Shown: positions 1 through 7,839 of the stretch, one piece after another
Numbering within the stretch: position 1 is the stretch's first letter
Layout of the letters: each line of letters opens with the position of its first letter
Source: Oerskovia merdavium
Lineage (GTDB): Bacteria; Actinomycetota; Actinomycetes; Actinomycetales; Cellulomonadaceae
Assembly (NCBI RefSeq): GCF_014836755.1
Contig: NZ_JACSQF010000004.1
Location: 62,001-126,000 of the forward strand
Direction: 5' to 3'
DNA: 64,000 bases
The notes under the pieces: generated by a model
Told to the model about the DNA's origin: nothing
The model's database searches: none
What the model saw: only the letters and a program-made list of their open reading frames with translations
Position numbers and translations under genes: made by a program

Positions 1-277
1 TGACCTTGAGCCCCGGGTCCGCAGCGCGCGCGATCTCCAGGGCCGCGAGGCCGTCGCGGCGCGGCATCCGGATGTCCATGAGGACGACGTCGGGCCGGGC
101 GCGCGCGATCTCCGCGACCGCCGCGACGCCGTCGGCGGCCTCACCCACGATCTCGATCGACCGGTCGCCGCCCAGGATGAGGCGCAGCCCGGCACGCACC
201 AGGGTCTCGTCGTCGACCAGGACGACCCGCAGGGGTACCAGATCGGGGGTCTCGGGGGTCACGTCCACGGGAGCCAC
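1..277 (-). CDS. Response regulator, NarL/LuxR family (3' end missing)
   Basis: Receiver domain of a two-component response regulator, cut by the window edge, so the output (probably LuxR-type HTH) domain is not visible. Reading leftwards, the protein shows LRVVLVDDE near its start, giving the acidic pair, and VVLMDIRMPRRDG with the phosphoacceptor aspartate. It overlaps the end of the histidine kinase at 259-1485, which is the usual translational coupling of a cognate pair. The start is one of three in-frame GTG codons ending at 277, 268 or 262. None has a strong Shine-Dalgarno, so the exact N-terminus is open. Target genes cannot be inferred. Confidence 0.85.
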   Translation of the reverse strand, partial: MAPVDVTPETPDLVPLRVVLVDDETLVRAGLRLILGGDRSIEIVGEAADGVAAVAEIARARPDVVLMDIRMPRRDGLAALEIARAADPGLKV

Positions 278-1485
278 GCTCTCACGACGAAGGACCCGGC
301 CCCGTCGGGCGCGGCACGGAGCTCGCCGCCCGTGAGGCGGGCGCGCTCGGCGAGCCCGGTCAGCCCCAGGCCCGACGGCGGCGCACCCGACGCGCGCGAG
401 GCGGCACCGTCGTCGGGCACGCGGACAGTGCAGACGGTGACGAGCGGGTTGGTGACCCGCAGCACGAGCCCCTCCCCCGGCTCCCCCGAGATCTCGACGC
501 GCACGGGCGCTGCGGGCGCGTGCTTGCGCGCGTTCGTGAGCGACTCCTGGAGGATCCGGTACGCGCTCCGGCTCGTCTGCTCCGGCAGGTCCGGGAGCCG
601 CTCGGCCGTCGCGGGGGCGATCTCGCAGCCGACGTCGGCGTCGCCACCACCGAGACCGCGGACCTCGTCCAGCAGGTCGGGCAGGGCGTCGAGCGTCGGC
701 TGAGGGCGCTCGGGCACGCCCGCCGGGACGTCGGTCTCGCGCAGGACACCCAGGACCTCGCGCAGCTCGGTCATCGCGAGGTGCGCGTTGTCCTGGATCA
801 CGGCCGCGGCCGCCGACGTCTCCTCCCGCGTGAGGTCCGTGCGGTACGCGAGCGCCCCGGAGTGCATCGCGACGAGCGAGATGCGGTGCGCCAGGACGTC
901 GTGCATCTCGCGGGCGATGCGCGTGCGCTCGGTCGTCCGCGCCTGGTCGAGCCGCGCGGCCTGCTCGCGCTCGGCCGTCTCGGCACGCTCGCGCAGCGAG
1001 ACCAGGAGGTCGCGACGGTTGCCGATCGAGACGCCGATCGCCACGAGGAGACCGTAGACGAGCACCGAGAGCACCACGAGGACCGCACCCCACCACGGGA
1101 GGTCGAGCGTCGGGTGCAGGGCCTCGAACGCGAGCGTCGACGCCAACCACACGATCCCGACCGCAGCGATCTCCTGCCAGCGGCGGCGCGTCGCGAGCGA
1201 GACCAGCACGATGCAGACCGCACCGAGCGCGAAGCCCGAGAACCCCGAGAGTGCCGCGAGGATCAGGGCGATCGTCAGGGGCGCGTGCCGGCTGAACGGC
1301 ATCAGGACGATCGCGACGACACCCAGGAAGAGGTCGAGCAGCACGAAGAACCCCTGGCGGGCGGTCGGCTCGACCGGGATGTCCGAGAGCACGAGCCCGA
1401 AGGTCAGGAACCCTGCCCCCAGCGCAACGGCCAGGCGCCAGAGGATGCCCCAGGCGGAGCGGGGGACGTACGTGTCGGTCGGCAT
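259..1485 (-). CDS. Two-component sensor histidine kinase (NarL/DesK type)
   Basis: A 408-residue membrane histidine kinase. Four to five hydrophobic segments fill residues 12-150, with no large extracellular sensor domain. A coiled stretch at 160-188 leads to a HisKA_3 dimerisation domain with TRIAREMHDVLAH, His195 being the likely phosphoacceptor. The HATPase has an N box around Asn318 (LTNARKHAP) and a G box near 372-380 (GLGLTGLAERA). It starts at ATG 1485 and overlaps the response regulator downstream. Small sensor regions like this often detect membrane-associated signals, but the stimulus cannot be read from sequence. Confidence 0.93.
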   Translation of the reverse strand: MPTDTYVPRSAWGILWRLAVALGAGFLTFGLVLSDIPVEPTARQGFFVLLDLFLGVVAIVLMPFSRHAPLTIALILAALSGFSGFALGAVCIVLVSLATRRRWQEIAAVGIVWLASTLAFEALHPTLDLPWWGAVLVVLSVLVYGLLVAIGVSIGNRRDLLVSLRERAETAEREQAARLDQARTTERTRIAREMHDVLAHRISLVAMHSGALAYRTDLTREETSAAAAVIQDNAHLAMTELREVLGVLRETDVPAGVPERPQPTLDALPDLLDEVRGLGGGDADVGCEIAPATAERLPDLPEQTSRSAYRILQESLTNARKHAPAAPVRVEISGEPGEGLVLRVTNPLVTVCTVRVPDDGAASRASGAPPSGLGLTGLAERARLTGGELRAAPDGAGSFVVRAWLPWT

Positions 1486-1627
1486 GCCGCGAGACTATGC
1501 GCGCGGCCCGCCGGGGCACATCGGCAGTCGGGACGACCCTGCGTCAGACCAAAGGATCAGTGGGGGGCGGCCCTGGCGGAGCAACCCCTGGCGGGCGGCG
1601 GGGCTGGCGGCTGGCGGCCTGGCCCGT

Positions 1628-1682
1628 GAGTGCGGAGTTCTTGCGCGACACGCCGGGCGTTTCGCGCAAGAACTCCGCACTC
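1628..1682 (-). terminator. Perfect 21-bp stem-loop downstream of the Lsr2-domain gene
   Basis: The arms 1628-1648 and 1662-1682 are perfectly complementary over 21 bp around a 13-nt loop. The left arm begins GAGTGCGGAGTTCTTGCGCG. It lies 12 bp past the stop codon of the minus-strand gene at 1695-2513, so intrinsic termination is the simplest role, although there is no clear U-tract. The AT-containing arms differ from the usual GC-only actinobacterial hairpins and may represent a dispersed repeat. Confidence 0.7.
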
Positions 1683-1694
1683 AGCGCGCGATCG

Positions 1695-2513
1695 TCAGCT
1701 CTCGCCGTTCGCCGCACGGTACGCGGTGAGGACCGCCTTGGGCAGGCGGCCCTTGGGGCTCACGGTGTGGCCGTTCGCGAGGGCCCACGCGCGGATCGCT
1801 GCGGTCGTCTCGCCCGGCAGCAGGTAGGCGGTGCTCTTGGGTGCCGCGGGGGCGACGGGCGCGAGCTCGACGGCGGCCTCAGCCTCGACGACGGGCTCGA
1901 CGACCTGCTCGGCAGGCTCGACGGCGGGCGCCGTCTCGAGGACGGGCTCTCCTGCCTGCTCGGCCGCTTCCGCGGCAACCGGCTCGGCCGGCTCGGGCGT
2001 GGTCTCGGGCTCTGCGGCAGCAACCGCCTCGACCTCGACCTTGACCTCGGTAGCCGCGACGTCCGTGTCGGACTCGGTGGCCTCGGTGGCCTCAGCGGTC
2101 TGGGGCTCGACGGGTGCGTCGGCCACGGCGGGCTTCGCCGCGGCGACCGGCTCGGCGACCGGCACGACGGGCGCGGACTCGAGGACCGTCTCAGCAGGCT
2201 CGGACGCAGCTTCCGCGACCTCGGCAGCCGGCTCGACCGGCTTGACCGTCGCGACCTCGACGACCTCGACAGCGACCTCCGACTCCAGCACCTCCTCGCG
2301 CTCGAGGACCGCGATGGCGACGGGCGTCGCCGCGGGCTCGACGGCAGCAGAGGGGGCGGGAGCCGGTGCTGCGGCGGGCGTCTCGACGGGCGCCGCCTCG
2401 ACGGCCGGTGCGACGGGGGTCTTCTGAGCGTCGTCGAACAGCGACGCGACGCTCACCACCGGTGCGTCCTCCGCCTTCTTCCGACGACCCTTGAACCAGC
2501 TCAGCAGACCCAT
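1695..2513 (-). CDS. Lsr2-type DNA-binding domain on a long acidic Ala/Glu/Pro/Val tail
   Basis: The 272-residue product has three parts. A short basic, partly hydrophobic N-terminus reads MGLLSWFKGRRKK. About 200 residues of low-complexity Ala/Val/Glu/Pro sequence follow, strongly acidic and probably disordered. The last roughly 45 residues (TAAIRAWALANGH ... GRLPKAVLTAYRAANGE) match the C-terminal DNA-binding domain of Lsr2, the actinobacterial AT-rich-DNA silencer. Lsr2's N-terminal dimerisation domain is absent. The ATG at 2513 has a good GGAGAGG site, and longer in-frame extension upstream would run into the divergent gene's leader. A nucleoid or membrane-tethering role is inference only. 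Confidence 0.75.
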   Translation of the reverse strand: MGLLSWFKGRRKKAEDAPVVSVASLFDDAQKTPVAPAVEAAPVETPAAAPAPAPSAAVEPAATPVAIAVLEREEVLESEVAVEVVEVATVKPVEPAAEVAEAASEPAETVLESAPVVPVAEPVAAAKPAVADAPVEPQTAEATEATESDTDVAATEVKVEVEAVAAAEPETTPEPAEPVAAEAAEQAGEPVLETAPAVEPAEQVVEPVVEAEAAVELAPVAPAAPKSTAYLLPGETTAAIRAWALANGHTVSPKGRLPKAVLTAYRAANGES

Positions 2514-2736
2514 GACGACCTCTCCGCGAACGATGCCCACACCGACCGATGTGCGCGCGTCAACTCTTTCACATCTCGGACGAAGGCCCCGCGGGCGCCC
2601 ATGTCCTTCCCGCTGCACTCCGGGCCCGGCGTCTCGACAGCTCGCTCGACCCGGGCACCCGGGGCGCGATGTACTGGGAACGAGCACGCCCCGCACCGCC
2701 GATCGACCACGACCCCCGCAACCCGCCAGGAGCCCC

Positions 2737-3627
2737 ATGCCCCCGACCACCGCGCAACCCGCCGCCGACCGCGAGCGCCTCGGCCTGCACGCGGACTGCG
2801 AGAGCTGCTTCGGGCTGTGCTGCGTGGCGCTGGCGTTCACGCGCTCGGCCGACTTCCCGATCGACAAGGACGCGGGCGAGCCGTGCCGGAACCTGCGTCC
2901 CGACCACAGCTGCGGGATCCACCCCGAGCTGCGTGAGCGCGGGTTCGTGGGCTGCACGGTCTACGACTGCTTCGGCGCGGGCCAGAAGATCTCGCGCTCG
3001 ACCTTCGCGGGCCAGGACTGGCGCGAGCACCCGGAGGTGCGGTCGTCGATGTTCGCGCTGCTGCCCGTGCTGCGCCACGTCCACGAGCTGCTCTGGTACC
3101 TCACCGAGGCCCAGGCGCTGACGCTGGGCCACGACGAGTCGCTCGCGGCGGAGCTCACCCAAGCCGTCGAGCGGATCGACCTCCTCTCCACCGGCTCACC
3201 GGACGAGCTGCTCGCCCTAGATCTCGGGGCGCTGCGCGACGGCGTGAACCCCCTCCTGGTGCGCGCGAGCGAGGCGGCCCGTGCCCGCTCGGTGCACCAG
3301 CCGCGGGGCAGGCGCGCGGACCGCCGGGGTGCGGACCTGGTCGGGCGGCGGTTGGAGGGCGCGGACCTGCGGGGCGCGAGCCTCCGCGGCGCGCTGCTCG
3401 TGGGGGCGGACCTGCGGGGCGCGGACCTGCGCAGCGCCGACCTCGTCGGTGCGGACCTGCGCGGGGCGGACCTCTCGGGCGCCGACCTCACCGACGCGCT
3501 CTTCCTCACCCAGGTCCAGGTCGACGCCGCGCGGGGCGACGCGACCACGCGGCTCCCCGCGGGCCTGACCCGCCCGGCGCACTGGGGCGCACCGCCCGTG
3601 GTGAGGTCACGCGCGCGGCGCGCGTGA
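2737..3627 (+). CDS. Pentapeptide-repeat protein with cysteine-rich N-terminal domain
   Basis: A 296-residue protein started at ATG 2737 behind AGGAG. Residues 20-80 hold eight or so cysteines in the pattern CESCFGLCC ... CRNL ... SCGIH ... GCTVYDCFGAG, suggesting a metal or Fe-S site. The middle is helical. From about residue 195 it becomes an A(D/N)LRG-type pentapeptide repeat of roughly 15 units (GADLRGADLRSADLVGADL), expected to fold as a right-handed quadrilateral beta-helix. Pentapeptide proteins include gyrase-protecting DNA mimics, but function here is unknown. It is divergent from the Lsr2-domain gene, and the 223 bp between them hold both promoters. Confidence 0.85.
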   Translation: MPPTTAQPAADRERLGLHADCESCFGLCCVALAFTRSADFPIDKDAGEPCRNLRPDHSCGIHPELRERGFVGCTVYDCFGAGQKISRSTFAGQDWREHPEVRSSMFALLPVLRHVHELLWYLTEAQALTLGHDESLAAELTQAVERIDLLSTGSPDELLALDLGALRDGVNPLLVRASEAARARSVHQPRGRRADRRGADLVGRRLEGADLRGASLRGALLVGADLRGADLRSADLVGADLRGADLSGADLTDALFLTQVQVDAARGDATTRLPAGLTRPAHWGAPPVVRSRARRA

Positions 3628-3655
3628 CGCCGTCGGGCAGGAGGACGGCCCGACG
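3606..3655 (+). terminator. Two consecutive hairpins at the 3' end of the pentapeptide gene
   Basis: A 10-bp stem (3606-3615 with 3619-3628) overlaps the stop codon. It is followed at once by an 8-bp stem (3631-3638 with 3648-3655). Placement immediately at the end of the plus-strand gene suggests termination. No U-tract is present. Confidence 0.5.
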
Positions 3656-3748
3656 ACGCAGCGGCGTCCGCGGCGAGTCCCCCCCGGGGCGCCGCTCCCG
3701 TCGGACCTGGCGTACGTCGCCGACTCGTCGAGGGACGAGCGACGGGCG

Positions 3749-4699
3749 TCACGGGACCAGGACGACCCGCGTGCCCGACGCGGTCCTCGCCTCCCAGGCG
3801 GCCGCGACCTCGTGCAGAGGGACTGCGACGACGTCGACCGCGGGCCGTACCTGCGGCAGCAGCGTCGCGAGCTCGGTGATCGCACCGACCATGCCGTCGG
3901 GCGACACCGAGCCCTGCCCGCTCCCGCTGACCTGCACGTTGGTCTTGCGCAGGGTCGCCGCCGGCAGCGTGATCGTGGGCCCTGCGGTCGCGCCGACGTG
4001 CACCCAGCGCAGGAGGTGGGCGGGATCGCTCCGAGCACCCGTCACGGCCGCGAGCGCCTGCTCGGTCGGGGCTCCCCAGACGTAGTCGACGACGACGTCG
4101 ACGTCCGCGGCCTCGCGCGCGAACCGTTCGGCCGCGTCGTCGGCCGTGAGCGGCACGATCGCGTCGGCCCCCAGGCGACGCACGACCTCGAGCGAGGTCG
4201 CGTCACGCCCCGCGCCCACGATGCGCCGGGCCCCCAGGTGCCGCGCGAGCTGCACGGCCAGGCGGCCCGCGTTGCCCGTCGCGCCCAGGACCAGGACGCT
4301 CTCGCCGGGCTGCAGGTCGGCGCGGTGCCGCAGTGCGAGCCACGCCGACATCGCGGGGTTCATGGCCGCCGCGAGCGTGACGTCGTCGAGACCGGGCGGC
4401 AGCTCGACGAGGCGCCCTTCGGGGACGGCGACGAGCTCGGCCATGCTGCCGCGCGGCGCGTGGAGGCCCGCGAAGAACACCCGACGGCCGTCGTCGGTGC
4501 GGCCGACGCCGTCGAACCCGGGGACGAGCGGCAGCGCGCCGTCGCTCGTGTAGTGGGTGCCGGCGGCCCCCGACCGGACACGCGGGTGCAGGCCCGCGGC
4601 GAGGACGTGCACCAGGACCTCGCCCGGTCCGGGCACGGGGTCCGGGACTTCCGTGTACTGCGGGGGCTGGTCGAACGACGTGACGAGGGCGGCGTGCAC
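3749..4699 (-). CDS. Zinc-type alcohol dehydrogenase/quinone oxidoreductase family protein
   Basis: A 316-residue MDR-superfamily reductase. The N-terminal GroES-like half (VPDPVPGPGEVLVHVLAAG, residues 19-37) precedes a Rossmann domain with VLVLGATGNAGRLAVQLA around residue 135, the NAD(P)H-binding AxxGxxG-type loop. Structural-zinc cysteines are missing, which places it with zinc-free quinone oxidoreductases. The substrate is unknown. The GTG start at 4699 has an AGGA 8 bp upstream. It is convergent with the preceding pentapeptide gene and 72 bp from the mechanosensitive channel gene on the same strand, so a shared operon is possible. Confidence 0.87.
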   Translation of the reverse strand: MHAALVTSFDQPPQYTEVPDPVPGPGEVLVHVLAAGLHPRVRSGAAGTHYTSDGALPLVPGFDGVGRTDDGRRVFFAGLHAPRGSMAELVAVPEGRLVELPPGLDDVTLAAAMNPAMSAWLALRHRADLQPGESVLVLGATGNAGRLAVQLARHLGARRIVGAGRDATSLEVVRRLGADAIVPLTADDAAERFAREAADVDVVVDYVWGAPTEQALAAVTGARSDPAHLLRWVHVGATAGPTITLPAATLRKTNVQVSGSGQGSVSPDGMVGAITELATLLPQVRPAVDVVAVPLHEVAAAWEARTASGTRVVLVP

Positions 4700-4771
4700 G
4701 GTGGGTCCTCACTCTCGGTTGCTGGACGGGTCCGACGCCCGCCCGGTCGGCGGGTGCGAGCACGACGCCCG

Positions 4772-5593
4772 TCAGACGGGCGCGGGCGGGACGAGCGGCG
4801 GTGCGGGCACCTGACCCGTGACGGCCCACTCGCCGGGGCGGTCGCGCAGCGCCTCGCCGATGGCCGCGACGACCGCCGACGTCACGTGCGGCTCGGTCGT
4901 GGGCGCGTGCCAGTAGCGGACGTGGACGGTCGTCCGGGCGGGCTCGACCGAGACCGTCAGGAACTCCGGGGCGGGCCGCTTGTGGACGCCGCGCGCCGCA
5001 CCGACCGCGTGCAGGACGCTGGTCGCGACCTCGTCGGGCAGCGCGTCGCCGAGCCGCACCTCGACCGTGGCGCGGCGTGCGCCCAGCACCGAGTGGTTGA
5101 CGAGCGGGGCCGCGAGCACCGCGGCGTTGGGCAGGTGGACCTCGCGCCCGTCGACCGTGCGGATGACGACCGACCGGCCGTTGAGCTCCTTGACGACGCC
5201 CGTCCAGTCCATCGACTCGATCTCGTCGCCCAGGCGCACGGGCATGCGGGTCTGGAGGATGATCGCGGCGCCGAAGTTGTCCGCGATCCCCCGCAGCGCG
5301 AGGACGGCGACGATCACGACGACGATCACCGCGCCGAGGATCGGCTCGGTACGGAAGCCCAGGAACGCCAGCGCCAGCCCGATCCCCACGAGGAGCAGGA
5401 AGTAGTGCACCACGCGGGTCGCGACCGCGAGGAGCTGCGGCGAGAGCCCCTTGGTGCGGGCGCCGATCGCAAGGATCGCCTTGCGGGACAGGCGCGACAG
5501 GATCCAGGCGCCGAGCACCGCGAGCACCGCGAACAGGACGTCCCACCCGGTGATGTCGCTGCCGGAGAACCAGCTCGTCACGGTGTCGATCAC
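4772..5593 (-). CDS. Small-conductance mechanosensitive channel, MscS family
   Basis: The 273-residue product has three hydrophobic helices (about 12-33, 60-80 and 85-110). They are followed by the MscS beta domain with the signature RGIADNFGAAIILQ, then RLGDEIESMDWTGVV and RTVDGREVHLPNAAV. MscS channels open on membrane tension and release solutes during hypo-osmotic shock. The GTG at 5593 is chosen because GGGAGGAG lies 6 bp upstream. A longer open frame extends to 5827 but has no ribosome binding site. It is the likely first gene of an operon with the dehydrogenase at 3749-4699. Confidence 0.9.
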   Translation of the reverse strand: MIDTVTSWFSGSDITGWDVLFAVLAVLGAWILSRLSRKAILAIGARTKGLSPQLLAVATRVVHYFLLLVGIGLALAFLGFRTEPILGAVIVVVIVAVLALRGIADNFGAAIILQTRMPVRLGDEIESMDWTGVVKELNGRSVVIRTVDGREVHLPNAAVLAAPLVNHSVLGARRATVEVRLGDALPDEVATSVLHAVGAARGVHKRPAPEFLTVSVEPARTTVHVRYWHAPTTEPHVTSAVVAAIGEALRDRPGEWAVTGQVPAPPLVPPAPV

Positions 5594-5859
5594 GCGGCTC
5601 CTCCCGGGGCGTCGGGGCGCGGTGTCCGCCCTGCCCCACGGGCCTGACGGCGGCACGCGCCACGTCGATGCTCGCACCGTGGGAGGGGCTCGGCATCCGG
5701 ACCGGGACCCGGGGACCCGCTCCGCGGGGCGGACCGCGTCGGGGGCAAAGATCATCCCTCCGGGGGACAACTCCCCATTGCGCAACGTCCGCCCACCACG
5801 GAGAGTGGAGAGGTGGCCCCACGCCACACCACCCCACCACCCTTGAGGGAGCCTTCTTC

Positions 5860-6669
5860 GTGCGTCTCGTCCGCGGTATCGCCGTCCTGTCCGTCGCCTC
5901 CGTCGGGGTCCTCGGCCTCGCCGCCTGCTCGTCCGGCACGGACGCGCCCGCCTCGTCGTCCTCCGCCTCCGCCTCGTCCGAGTCGGACAAGGCTCCTGCC
6001 GAGAAGGCCTCGTCGGACCTCACGGCCGAGAACTTCGTCCAGCGCATCACCGACGCGCAGATCGCGGCCGGCAGCGTCTCGATGGCGACCACGACCGAGG
6101 TCCAGGGCACGAGCATGGACATGACGGGTGACATCGTCTTCACGGACGGGTCGCAGAACCTCGCCATGACCATGACGGTGCCCGGCTCGGGCGAGATGCA
6201 GGTCCGGTTCGTCGACGGCATCTTCTACATGAACATGGGCGAGCTCAGCCAGAACAAGTTCGTCGCGATCGACCCTGCGGACGAGTCCAACCCCATGGCC
6301 TCGTCGTTCGAGGGCCTGACCGAGCAGATGGACCCCGCGGCGAGCGTCGAGGCGCTCGAGGGCGCGATCACGAGTGTCGAGAAGGAGGGCGAGCCGGTCG
6401 ACATCGACGGCGTCAAGGCCCAGCAGTACACGGTCGTGGTCGACACGACCAAGCTCACGGGTTCGATCAAGGAGCAGGCCGACGCCGCGGGCACGGCCCT
6501 CCCCGAGACCCTGACCTACCAGTACTGGGTCGACGCCGACGACCTCATGCGCAAGGTCGTCATGGACGTCATGGGCACGAGCATGGAGATGACGTTCTCC
6601 AACTGGGGCGAGGACCTCCAGGTCGTCGCCCCGTCGGCCGACGAGATCTCGACCGAGCCGCTCTTCTGA
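5860..6669 (+). CDS. LppX/LprG-like lipoprotein
   Basis: A 269-residue lipoprotein. The signal peptide ends in the lipobox LAAC (Cys at about 22), followed by a Ser/Ala-rich spacer. The mature part is a beta-rich LppX_LprAFG-type fold, with repeated short strands such as TSMDMTGDIVFTDGSQNLAMT. In mycobacteria these lipoproteins bind and carry glycolipids or triacylated lipids across the periplasmic space. The GTG start at 5860 follows GAGGGAG. The 266 bp upstream, shared with the divergent mscS, would hold its promoter. It is followed by a hairpin at 6782-6819. Confidence 0.85.
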   Translation: MRLVRGIAVLSVASVGVLGLAACSSGTDAPASSSSASASSESDKAPAEKASSDLTAENFVQRITDAQIAAGSVSMATTTEVQGTSMDMTGDIVFTDGSQNLAMTMTVPGSGEMQVRFVDGIFYMNMGELSQNKFVAIDPADESNPMASSFEGLTEQMDPAASVEALEGAITSVEKEGEPVDIDGVKAQQYTVVVDTTKLTGSIKEQADAAGTALPETLTYQYWVDADDLMRKVVMDVMGTSMEMTFSNWGEDLQVVAPSADEISTEPLF

Positions 6670-6781
6670 TCCGAACGATCTCCTGAGGCCCTGGGACTCG
6701 GCTGTTGCGCGCACCCGATCGCGCTCGTCTCCGTTGTGCGCACGTAGCGTGGATGTGGCCGCTGTAGTCGCTTGTGCAAGC

Positions 6782-6819
6782 CCGTGGGGCTCCGGTCTTT
6801 GACTGCCAGAGCCCCACGG
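6782..6819. terminator. 11-bp hairpin between the lipoprotein and the recombinase remnant
   Basis: Arms 6782-6792 (CCGTGGGGCTC) and 6809-6819 pair perfectly around 16 nt. It is positioned to terminate the plus-strand lipoprotein gene or the minus-strand recombinase remnant. The surrounding 6670-6836 holds no gene. Confidence 0.6.
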
Positions 6820-6836
6820 CCCCTACTTGTCAAGAG

Positions 6837-6974
6837 TCAACGAACCCGTTGGATGGTGGCGCGTGAGACGCCGACGAGTTCAGCGACGTCGCCGCTGGTG
6901 TGTTCACCGGCGGTGTGGAGGGCCAGGACGTGGCGTTGTTGGGCGGGGGTGAGTTTCGACATCCTCCCGCGCAT
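6837..6974 (-). pseudogene. C-terminal remnant of a serine recombinase (resolvase/invertase)
   Basis: About 45 residues (MRGRMSKLTPAQQRHVLALH ... VAELVGVSRATIQRVR) resemble the C-terminal helix-turn-helix of Hin/resolvase-type serine recombinases, where GGRPxKLTPAQ leads into the DNA-binding domain. Upstream in this frame the sequence loses all recombinase similarity and the catalytic domain is absent, so this is a decayed fragment. It sits beside hicAB in a patch with more AT-containing codons than the flanks, consistent with a degraded mobile element. A small intact HTH protein is possible but less likely. Confidence 0.6.
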
Positions 6975-7042
6975 GCGGCAGTGGCTTCGAAGACCCGGTA
7001 GTCCATGACCACCGGGCACGTGGTCACAGTCGGTGGGCCTGT

Positions 7043-7423
7043 CTAGCTGTGAATGAGTTGGCTGACGCGCTGTTGGCTGATGCCGAGGGCGCGGGCGCTG
7101 TCGGCCTGGCTGATGCCGTCGTGGGTCATCTTTCGGATGGCTTCGCGGCGCATGGCTGCGGCGGCGGCGACGGCTGCGCGGGCTTCTGCTTCGCGTTCGG
7201 CGGCGACGGTCCATAGCTCACGTGCTGCTTCGGGGAGTTCGATCTCCAGTTCCACGGACACGGTCTCGGGCTCGATATCGAGGTAGAGGCCAATCACCTC
7301 TTGGGCAACGTCGCGGGCTTCTGACAGGGTGCGTGCCTGACCGGCGGTGTCGAGTTCGGGAACGTAGACGAACCACCACCGGCCGTCTCGGCGCACCTGT
7401 GCTTGATAGGTCGTGCTGCTCAT
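7043..7423 (-). CDS. hicB: HicB-family antitoxin with C-terminal HTH
   Basis: A 126-residue protein. The N-terminal 50 residues (YQAQVRRDGRWWFVYVPELDT ... ARDVAQEVIGLYLDI) form the HicB partial RNase-H-like fold, which occludes the HicA active site. The C-terminal part (ISQADSARALGISQQRVSQLIHS) is a helix-turn-helix for autoregulation. The ATG at 7423 follows AAGGAG and lies 14 bp after the hicA stop, an operon in toxin-antitoxin order. Codon use is less GC-rich than the neighbours, consistent with recent transfer. Confidence 0.85.
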   Translation of the reverse strand: MSSTTYQAQVRRDGRWWFVYVPELDTAGQARTLSEARDVAQEVIGLYLDIEPETVSVELEIELPEAARELWTVAAEREAEARAAVAAAAAMRREAIRKMTHDGISQADSARALGISQQRVSQLIHS

Positions 7424-7437
7424 GATGCTTGCTCCTT

Positions 7438-7647
7438 TCATCGCCAGTTCTGCGGGGCCTGGTCGAGCTTCTTGATCAGTTGTCCAACGATCCCGGCCGA
7501 GACCTCGCCGTGGCGAGGGATGGACGCCTTCTGGCTCTCGTCCGGCAGCCCCCACAACTCGTGGCTCCCCTTGCCGTCGCGCAGAAGTACCCAGCCGTTG
7601 GCCTTGAGGGCCTCGATCACGTCACGGTACTTCTGTGGCTTCGGCAC
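7438..7647 (-). CDS. hicA: HicA-type mRNA interferase toxin
   Basis: A 69-residue dsRBD-like toxin. The sequence KYRDVIEALKANGWVLLRDGKGSHELW carries the catalytic histidine (His29) in the G-S/K-G-SH motif, and IPRHGEVSAGIVGQLIKKL follows, as in HicA/YcfA proteins. HicA cleaves mRNA and is neutralised by HicB, encoded immediately downstream. The start is GTG at 7647, and the 5' leader has a G-rich tract but no classic ribosome binding site. Its place next to a recombinase remnant marks a small accessory insertion. Confidence 0.88.
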   Translation of the reverse strand: MPKPQKYRDVIEALKANGWVLLRDGKGSHELWGLPDESQKASIPRHGEVSAGIVGQLIKKLDQAPQNWR

Positions 7648-7735
7648 GATTCTACTCTACCCCCCTCTTGTTCTCCACGTGAAGGGGGGACTAGTAACCG
7701 CCGTACGTGTCTGGGGCGGGGGCCAATCGGGACCC

Positions 7736-7775
7736 GACGGCGGTGCGCCGGCCCTCCCGGCCGCGCACCGCCGTC
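7736..7775 (-). terminator. 13-bp hairpin downstream of arfB
   Basis: Arms 7736-7748 (GACGGCGGTGCGC) and 7763-7775 pair perfectly around a 14-nt GC-rich loop. It lies 65 bp past the stop of the minus-strand gene at 7840, a likely transcription terminator that also shields hicAB. Confidence 0.6.
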
Positions 7776-7839
7776 GTGCTGTCCGCGCGCCGTGCGTACC
7801 GTGAGGTCGACGCTCGGGCGCGTGGCGCCGTCGGGCCGG

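Noticed and set aside
1497-2936. Gly/Leu/Asp-rich plus-strand frame
   Set aside because: It is the antisense shadow of the low-complexity Lsr2-domain gene; no ribosome binding site or family.
4203-6221. 672-residue minus-strand frame across the dehydrogenase, MscS and lipoprotein genes
   Set aside because: Repetitive Arg/Gly/Ala shadow with no domain, overlapping three well-supported genes.
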